DNA of 64,000 bases, taken from Stenotrophomonas sp. SY1. GTDB lineage: Bacteria > Pseudomonadota > Gammaproteobacteria > Xanthomonadales > Xanthomonadaceae. Positions 58,434-64,000 of the stretch are shown piece after piece. The first letter of the stretch is position 1, and every line of letters begins with the position of its first letter. The notes under the pieces were generated by a model. That model ran no database searches, was not told where the DNA came from, and saw only the letters and a list, made by a program, of their open reading frames with translations. The DNA lies in NCBI RefSeq assembly GCF_021202945.1, contig NZ_JAJOYR010000001.1, forward strand, positions 186,001-250,000, in the 5' to 3' direction. The translations under genes and the position numbers were made by a program.

Positions 58434-59396
58434 TTACTTGCCCAACTCATCGGCAATACGCTGACGCAGCGTCTGCAGATCCTTGGCAAACGCATCAATG
58501 CCGGTCGCCAGCTTTTCAGTGGCCATCGGATCAGCAGCCAGGTCCGCATCGAACTTCGCTTCATCAATCGCCGCGACATTCACCGCTTCGGCCGCACCGG
58601 CCACCAGCTTGCGCGGCAGTTCGCCGAAATCGGCGTCCAGCTTTTCCAGCAGGTCCGGCGAGATGGTCAGACGATCACAGCCGGCCAGCGCTTCGATCTG
58701 CGCGGTCGAGCGGAACGAGGCGCCCATCACCACCGTGTTCGAACCGCGACGCTTGAACTCGGCGTACACGCCGCGCACGAACTGCACGCCCGGGTCTTCG
58801 TCGATGCTGGCCGGGGTCTGGCTGTTGGCCACGTACCAGTCCAGGATGCGGCCGACGAACGGCGAGATCAGGAACGCGCCGGCTTCCGAGCAGGCCAGCG
58901 CTTGGGTCGGGTTGAAGATCAGCGTCAGGTTGCAGTCGATGCCCTCGGCCTGCAGCACGCGCGCGGCTTCCACGCCGGCCCAGGTGGCGGCGATCTTGAT
59001 CAGCACCTTGCTGCGCGGCACGCCGGCCGCTTCGTACATGGCGATGAACTCGCGCGCCTTGGCAATCGTCGCTGCGGTGTTGTGCGCCTGGTCGGCGTCC
59101 ACCTCGGTGGACACGCGGCCGGGCACCAGCTCGGCCAGCATCGCGCCGACGCCAACGGTCAGGCGATCAACCACGGCGTTGGCGACGTCCTGCACGTCAC
59201 CGGATTGGGTACGGCCCCACTGCAGCTCGCGCTCGATCAGGCCGGCGTACACCGGCAGGTCGAGCGCCTTCTTCACCAGCGTGGGGTTGGTGGTGCAGTC
59301 CACCGGGCGCAGGCGCTTGATGGCGTCGTAATCACCGGTGTCGGCGACGACGACGGACAGTTCGCGCAGCTGGGCGAGCTTGGATGCAGCGGTCAT
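58434..59396 (-). CDS. tal: Transaldolase
   Basis: Pentose-phosphate enzyme that moves a dihydroxyacetone unit between sugar phosphates (320 residues, classical TalB-type length). The Schiff-base Lys is Lys134 in [12 protein letters not shown]. Other family segments are [42 protein letters not shown] and [14 protein letters not shown] 59396 ([13 protein letters not shown]) is the family start; upstream in-frame sequence is repeat DNA. It is a single minus-strand gene with repeat hairpins on both sides. Confidence 0.97.
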   Translation of the reverse strand: MTAASKLAQLRELSVVVADTGDYDAIKRLRPVDCTTNPTLVKKALDLPVYAGLIERELQWGRTQSGDVQDVANAVVDRLTVGVGAMLAELVPGRVSTEVDADQAHNTAATIAKAREFIAMYEAAGVPRSKVLIKIAATWAGVEAARVLQAEGIDCNLTLIFNPTQALACSEAGAFLISPFVGRILDWYVANSQTPASIDEDPGVQFVRGVYAEFKRRGSNTVVMGASFRSTAQIEALAGCDRLTISPDLLEKLDADFGELPRKLVAGAAEAVNVAAIDEAKFDADLAADPMATEKLATGIDAFAKDLQTLRQRIADELGK

Positions 59397-59444
59397 GCGG
59401 TTGCTCCGGGATGGGTTGGTCAGAGGAGCCGGACGGGTGAAGCC

Positions 59445-59486
59445 CGATCCTCTCCCCAACCCCTCTCCCGAAAGGAAGAGGGGGCT
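59445..59486. repeat. Short C-rich stem-loop upstream of tal
   Basis: CCTCTCCCCAACCCCTCTCC (from about 59450), then CGAAAGGAAGAGGGGG, gives an imperfect stem. It is related to the hairpins at 57974-58433 and lies between the CoA-transferase stop and the tal start. Confidence 0.6.
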
Positions 59487-59504
59487 CAAGCACGGTCGGC
59501 GTGC

Positions 59505-60707
59505 TCAGTCCGTGGCGCAGTCATCGCTGACAGTGGTGATGACTGCAGCAGTGTCCTGGTCGAACACCGGTGCGGCGAACGGCTGCGGGCCTGGCGTGCG
59601 GCCGAACACGATGGGACGGGTGATGCCGCGATAGTTGCCCAGCAGCGGGTGCGGCAACGTGGTGATCATTTCTTCGGCCAGCACCTGCGGGTGCTCGAAC
59701 ATGTCTTCCACCTTGCGTGCAGCGGCGCACGGTACTTCTTCGCCGAACAGCGCTTCCCACTCCAGCGCGCTGCGGGCGGCCAATGCCGCATGCAGCTTGG
59801 CCAGCAGCTCGTCCGAATGCTCGGCGCGCTTGCGCACGCTGTCGTAGCGCGGCTCGGTGCCCATCTCGGGCAGGCCGATCTTCTCGCACAGCGCCTGCCA
59901 GAACCGCGGCGTGTTGGCCGAGATGTACAGATGGCCGTGCGCGGTCGGGTGGATGCCGGTGACGCCGCCCGAGCGCATGTCGCGGCCCACGCCTTCCGGC
60001 TCGCCATCGGCCCAGATCATCCGTGCCGACTGCATGGTCAGCGCGCTGCGCAGCAGCGACACGCCCACGTACTGGCCCTCACCGCTGCGCTCACGCTCGT
60101 ACAGCGCCGAGGAGACACCGGCGGCCACCAGCGCGGCAGCGTAGTAGTCCACCACCGAGCCGTACAGGATTTCCGGCGCGCCGCCGGGTTTGCCCTGCAT
60201 CGCGCACATGCCGGTCATGGTCTGCAGCACCTGGTCGTAGCCGGCCTTGTCCTTGAGCGGACCGCCTTCGCCGTACCCGGTGACCGCGCAGTACACCAGG
60301 CGCGGATTGATCCTGTTGAGGCTGTCGAAGTCGATGCCAAGACGGGCCGGCACGCTGGGGCGGAAGTTGTGTACCAGCACGTCGGCTTCGCGCACCAGGC
60401 GCATCAGCACCGCGCGCTGGTCCGGTTCCTTCAGGTCCAGCACCACGCCGCGCTTGGAGCGGTTCACGCCGAGGAAGGCGCGGCTTTCCGCTTCCAGCGT
60501 GGACGGGTACTTGCGCAGGTTGTCACCGACCGGCGGTTCCACCTTGATGACCTGTGCGCCCTGGTCGGCCAGCAGCGTGCAGCCGTACGGCCCGGCGATG
60601 TAAGCGCTCAGGTCCAGTACGCGGATGCCGCTGAGCGGGCCGGCGGCGCCGTCGCGCCGGGCGATATCGAAGGGGGAGGGGCTTTGGCTTCCTGACATGG
60701 GGTGCAC
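59505..60707 (-). CDS. CaiB/BaiF (class III) CoA-transferase
   Basis: A family III CoA-transferase (400 residues) that moves CoA between carboxylic acids. Motifs are GIRVLDLSAYIAGPYG at the N-terminus, VIKVEPPVGD, RSKRGVVLDLK, and the catalytic Asp187 in YGSVVDYYAA. I prefer GTG 60707 as start because AAGGA lies 5 bases upstream; ATG 60698 (MSGSQ) is the alternative. The acyl substrate is unknown. The 163-base gap before it holds no gene. Confidence 0.88.
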   Translation of the reverse strand: MHPMSGSQSPSPFDIARRDGAAGPLSGIRVLDLSAYIAGPYGCTLLADQGAQVIKVEPPVGDNLRKYPSTLEAESRAFLGVNRSKRGVVLDLKEPDQRAVLMRLVREADVLVHNFRPSVPARLGIDFDSLNRINPRLVYCAVTGYGEGGPLKDKAGYDQVLQTMTGMCAMQGKPGGAPEILYGSVVDYYAAALVAAGVSSALYERERSGEGQYVGVSLLRSALTMQSARMIWADGEPEGVGRDMRSGGVTGIHPTAHGHLYISANTPRFWQALCEKIGLPEMGTEPRYDSVRKRAEHSDELLAKLHAALAARSALEWEALFGEEVPCAAARKVEDMFEHPQVLAEEMITTLPHPLLGNYRGITRPIVFGRTPGPQPFAAPVFDQDTAAVITTVSDDCATD

Positions 60708-60870
60708 TCGATTCCTTGCCTGCAGTTTCCTCCCGGTGTGCGGGAAGAAACATATCGTGCGGGTATTTTCAGCGAGGACAAAAAACTTCCACAGGAGGTT
60801 CGGCCTGTCCCCGGATACGCTTCGTGGCCGGTGCCCGCCGCCCGAAGGAAAACAGGCAACGGCCGCGATC

Positions 60871-62727
60871 TCATTGCGGCGCCAGTGACAGCCAGCTCAG
60901 GCGCCAGGCACCGTGCTCACGCCCGCCGCAGCGGTAGTACGGCTCGAACACCAACGGCTCCCGGCATTCCAGCTGCATGGTCAGCGTGGCGCCTTCGCCG
61001 TGGTCTTCACCCACCCGCAGCCACTTCGACGGGTCGCCTGCCGGCAGCTTCACCGTTTCATCGGTCTTGAAGCCGTCGATCAGCGTGGTCGCATACACCA
61101 GCGGGCCGTAGGTCAGGCCGACGTATTCCCAGCGCAACACTTCCTGCGCAACCGGCGAGCCGTCGGGCGCACGCGATTCCTGCACGTTGATGTTGGCCGC
61201 GCGCTGCAGGTGCGGCTGCATCGGCAGCTGCAGGGTGACCAGGTCACCGGCCTGCCAGCGGCGCTGCAGCTGCACGTAGCCATCGTCGCCGGCCTGCACC
61301 GGCACGCTGACGCCATTGACCTGGATGCGTGCGTCCTCGGCCCAGGCCGGAATGCGCAGGCCGATGCTGAAGGTGGCCGCCTGTTCCGGCGACACGCGCA
61401 GGGTGATCTGGCCATCGAACGGATAGCGCGTCTGCTGTTGCAACTGCACCGCACCGGCCTCGGCATGCGCCAGCGTGGCCTGGCCGGCGCCGTAAAGATT
61501 CACCCGCAGGCCACCGTCGGCGGCAACGCCGTAGGCGATCTGCGGCAGTTCCTCCACCGCCATCGCGCCGGAAGATTTGCAGCAGCGCCAGTACGTGGTG
61601 TGCACGCGCTTGCCGTTGGGGAAGGTGTAGTAGCACCAGTCCTCGCCGTTGGGCGCCATCGCCGCGAGCAGGTCGTTGTAAGCAGTGCGTTCCAGTTCGT
61701 CGGCGTACCGCGCATGGCCGGTGATGGCCAACAGCTCGCGGTTGAGCTGCATCCACGCCAGCACCGAGCAGGTTTCCACATAGGCCTGCGGGAAGAACGT
61801 GCGTGGTGCGTTGAACACTTCACGTGAACGATGCGCCACGCCGCCCCACGGACCACCGCCGAGGGTGAGGTGCTGCTCGCGGATGTTGTTCCACAGGTTG
61901 TCGATGGCGATGCGGTAATCGTGCTTGCCGGTGGCCTTGTACAGCTTGGCCAGGCCGACCAGGTTCCATGACAGCTGGTAGGCCTTGCCGGTGGCGATGA
62001 ACGCGGCATCCTCGCCAGCGATGCCCTTGTCGAGCAGTGCAAGGCGCGGGTTGGCATTGGCCTGCTGCAGGATCTTCTCGGCCAGTGCCAGATAGCGTGG
62101 CTCGCCGGTGACCAGGTACAGGTCGGCGGCCGGGTCCAGCAGCACCGTGGCCGACATGCCGTGGTGATTGCCCAGCGTGGTGATGTCGATACCCGATTCC
62201 AGCGCCTGCCAGCACAGGTCGGCGATGCGACGCGCGGCTTGCAGGTAGCTGTCATCGCCCAGCGCCCGCCAGGTTTCCAGGAAACCCAGGATCAGGTAGC
62301 TGTGGGTCCAGATGTCCCACGTGCGCAGCGCCGGTTCGCCGTTCCAGCTCTCCGGCTTTGGCGGCTGCGGCACGGTGAAGCGGCGGTCGGCGGCGTAGTT
62401 GCCCAGGTAGCCATCGTCGTCCTGTTGGCTGATAAGCCAATCGGCGACGCGGCGCAGGTTGGTTTCCAGTGTCGGCTGGCTGCCCTGCGCCACCGCACGT
62501 GCGGTGGCCGACAGCCACTTGCCGGCGTGTTCGCCGTACCAGTCACCTTCCTGGTTCTGCTGCTTGTGCGCCTGGCCGAAGATGCTGATCGACGGGCTGC
62601 TTTCATCGACGATGAAGTGGCTCAGCCGGCCGCTGCGGTTGGCGGCGAGCATCTGCCCGAACAGGCCGTCCAGCTGCACCGCCGCCGGGGCCACCAGCCG
62701 CTGACCGTGGTGGATGGCGGCACTCAT
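60871..62727 (-). CDS. Glycoside hydrolase family 127, beta-L-arabinofuranosidase type
   Basis: A 618-residue alpha/alpha-barrel hydrolase without a signal peptide, so probably cytoplasmic. The GH127 metal-thiolate site is present: Glu318 and Cys320 in YVETCSVLAW, and Cys382/Cys383 in YWRCCKSSGAM. In characterised members one of the paired Cys is the nucleophile and zinc is bound by Glu and Cys. A C-terminal beta-sandwich follows (about 430-618). The start is ATG 62727, overlapping the upstream gene by 4 bases; longer upstream frame rejected. Probable role: release of L-arabinose from plant-derived oligosaccharides. Confidence 0.87.
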   Translation of the reverse strand: MSAAIHHGQRLVAPAAVQLDGLFGQMLAANRSGRLSHFIVDESSPSISIFGQAHKQQNQEGDWYGEHAGKWLSATARAVAQGSQPTLETNLRRVADWLISQQDDDGYLGNYAADRRFTVPQPPKPESWNGEPALRTWDIWTHSYLILGFLETWRALGDDSYLQAARRIADLCWQALESGIDITTLGNHHGMSATVLLDPAADLYLVTGEPRYLALAEKILQQANANPRLALLDKGIAGEDAAFIATGKAYQLSWNLVGLAKLYKATGKHDYRIAIDNLWNNIREQHLTLGGGPWGGVAHRSREVFNAPRTFFPQAYVETCSVLAWMQLNRELLAITGHARYADELERTAYNDLLAAMAPNGEDWCYYTFPNGKRVHTTYWRCCKSSGAMAVEELPQIAYGVAADGGLRVNLYGAGQATLAHAEAGAVQLQQQTRYPFDGQITLRVSPEQAATFSIGLRIPAWAEDARIQVNGVSVPVQAGDDGYVQLQRRWQAGDLVTLQLPMQPHLQRAANINVQESRAPDGSPVAQEVLRWEYVGLTYGPLVYATTLIDGFKTDETVKLPAGDPSKWLRVGEDHGEGATLTMQLECREPLVFEPYYRCGGREHGAWRLSWLSLAPQ

Positions 62728-64000
62728 GCCGCATCCACCACGCAACGGAAGCCGAGCATGCCGCTGCGGTCCTTGGCCGGTGCCATCAGCAGGTACTTGC
62801 CGTGCTGGTCCAGGCGGTAGGCCTGCGGGAAATACCAATGCGAGGTCTGCGGCTGGTAGCTGGAGCCACCGCGCAGCACGGCGGCGCGGGTGTGCTCGTC
62901 AATGAACTCATCGGTCCACTGCCACACGTTGCCGACCAGGTCTTCCACGCCGAACGGGCTGGCGCCCTGCGGATGCGCATCGACGTCGGCAGGCGCCAGC
63001 ACGCGGCGGCCACGGTTCACCTGCGGCACGCGTTCGGCGTCCCATTCATTGCCCCACGGATAGCTGCGGCCATCGCTGCCCTGGGCGGCGTACTGCCATT
63101 CCCATTCGTGCGGCAGGCGCTTGCCGGCCCACGCGGCGTAGGCACGCGAATCCTCCAGCGACACCCACACCACCGGCTTGTTCTCCCAGCCGGCGCGCGG
63201 TGCGCCATCGACCCAATGCGCAAGGAAGTTGATGTCATCGGCAGGGCGGTAGCCGGTGGCATCGATGAAGGCCTTGAACTGCGCGTTGGTGACCGGGAAG
63301 CGATCGATATGGAACGCGCTCATCTGCATGTGCTTGCGGTGATGACGACGCGGGCAGTCTTCCCACGGGAACTGCACGTCCTGGCCCGCCCAGTTGAAGC
63401 CTTCGATCTCCACACCGCCGACGGCGAATACAAAATCGCCCGCCGGAATGCTGACCATGCCGGCCGGTGCACTGGACTGTGCCGGCGTGGCCGGGATCTC
63501 ACGCAGCTGCTGGCCGAGCGCCCTCCACGCACCGGAATAACTGTTGAGCGGCTGCTCTGCACGCTTGGCGGCATCGGCCATGAATGCATCGAAGCCTTCG
63601 AGTACGACGCCCGGCTGCACGCTCAGTAACGCGCCGAAGCCACGTGCTTCCATCGGCAGTTCAATGATCGCCACGCCATCGCGGATCGACGGCGACAGTT
63701 CCACGCCGTGCCACACGTCGTAGTAGCGCGTGCCGTCCACATGCGGCAGGCCGATCTGCTCGCCGTTGACCGCGTACTCGTTGCGGTTGATGAAGGTGTG
63801 CAGGCTCAGGCCATCGACCGGGAACTTGCTGGCGAAGATGCCGCCCTGGTAGCAGACCTGGTACGGCTCCCAGTCCATCGACACGACCAGCTGGGGGAAC
63901 TGGCGGTAGATCGCGGCGATGCGGCGCAGGGTTTCACCATCGCGCGCGGTGAACTGGTTCCAGATGCCCCAGATGTTTTCCCAGGCGTTGTAGCCGATGC
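62724..64000 (-). CDS. SUMF1/FGE-like domain protein, 5' end beyond window
   Basis: Partial gene: the frame stays open to the window edge, so the N-terminus is missing; at least 425 residues are seen. The visible N-terminal part (YNAWENIWGIWNQFTARDGE, then VVSMDWEPYQVCYQGG) is unassigned. A SUMF1 fold follows (about 270 C-terminal residues) with FHIDRFPVTNAQFKAFI, WVSLEDSRAYAAWAGKRLPH, YPWGNEWD, LVGNVWQWTDEF and LRGGSSYQPQ. The Cys pair of true formylglycine-generating enzymes is not seen in the last segment, so sulfatase activation is unlikely. It is coupled to GH127, suggesting a shared glycan pathway. Confidence 0.8.
   Translation of the reverse strand, partial: IGYNAWENIWGIWNQFTARDGETLRRIAAIYRQFPQLVVSMDWEPYQVCYQGGIFASKFPVDGLSLHTFINRNEYAVNGEQIGLPHVDGTRYYDVWHGVELSPSIRDGVAIIELPMEARGFGALLSVQPGVVLEGFDAFMADAAKRAEQPLNSYSGAWRALGQQLREIPATPAQSSAPAGMVSIPAGDFVFAVGGVEIEGFNWAGQDVQFPWEDCPRRHHRKHMQMSAFHIDRFPVTNAQFKAFIDATGYRPADDINFLAHWVDGAPRAGWENKPVVWVSLEDSRAYAAWAGKRLPHEWEWQYAAQGSDGRSYPWGNEWDAERVPQVNRGRRVLAPADVDAHPQGASPFGVEDLVGNVWQWTDEFIDEHTRAAVLRGGSSYQPQTSHWYFPQAYRLDQHGKYLLMAPAKDRSGMLGFRCVVDAA

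Overview
The window reads as a chromosomal segment of a Stenotrophomonas-type gammaproteobacterium (Xanthomonadaceae). Three things point there: high G+C coding sequence with strong third-position bias (so several long antisense open frames are shadows); GTAG-headed palindromes matching the SMAG repeat family known from S. maltophilia (20881-20948, 45784-45807); and xanthomonad-type gene content (S46 dipeptidyl peptidase, GH127 enzyme, CrbS-type kinase). I saw no tRNA, rRNA, CRISPR array, transposase or prophage gene.

Layout. 106-1565: tatABC protein export. 1664-7663: four overlapping genes for a triple-receiver hybrid histidine kinase, a CheR methyltransferase, a CheB methylesterase domain and a receiver-GGDEF protein, probably one sensory unit ending in cyclic di-GMP. 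7819-11619 (minus): a BPSS1780-type membrane protein, then a class I glutamine amidotransferase coupled to an orphan GspE/PilB ATPase. 11697-14677: glyQS. 15026-20670: tamA-tamB, outer-membrane assembly. 20986-24155 (minus): an HscC-type Hsp70 with a coupled J-like membrane protein. 24498-26642: a secreted S46 dipeptidyl peptidase. 27147-27875: an orphan OmpR-type regulator with a degenerate receiver.

28507-41793 is the most unusual region: a three-gene unit for a 2958-residue secreted DUF11/SdrD-B repeat protein, a large outer-membrane barrel with an N-terminal Ig-like domain, and an OmpA-domain lipid-free periplasmic/outer-membrane protein. I propose a surface-structure system of unknown function.

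42291-56243 is an acetate locus: a CrbS/MxtR-like SLC5-STAC-PAS hybrid kinase, its LuxR-type partner CrbR/ErdR, acetyl-CoA synthetase, a DcaP-type porin, DUF485 and the ActP acetate symporter. Embedded in it are mntP with a yybP-ykoY manganese riboswitch, and a chemoreceptor driven by a consensus sigma-28 promoter. A near-perfect palindrome lies between acs and the porin.

56558-64000: an aldehyde dehydrogenase of the coniferyl aldehyde type, transaldolase, a CaiB/BaiF CoA-transferase, and a GH127 enzyme coupled to a SUMF1-domain protein that runs off the window edge (probable arabinoside utilisation).

Intergenic spaces are rich in repeats. A 19-base G-tract with quadruplex potential occurs eight times exactly, often as inverted pairs. 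A second family of about 120 bases occurs three times.
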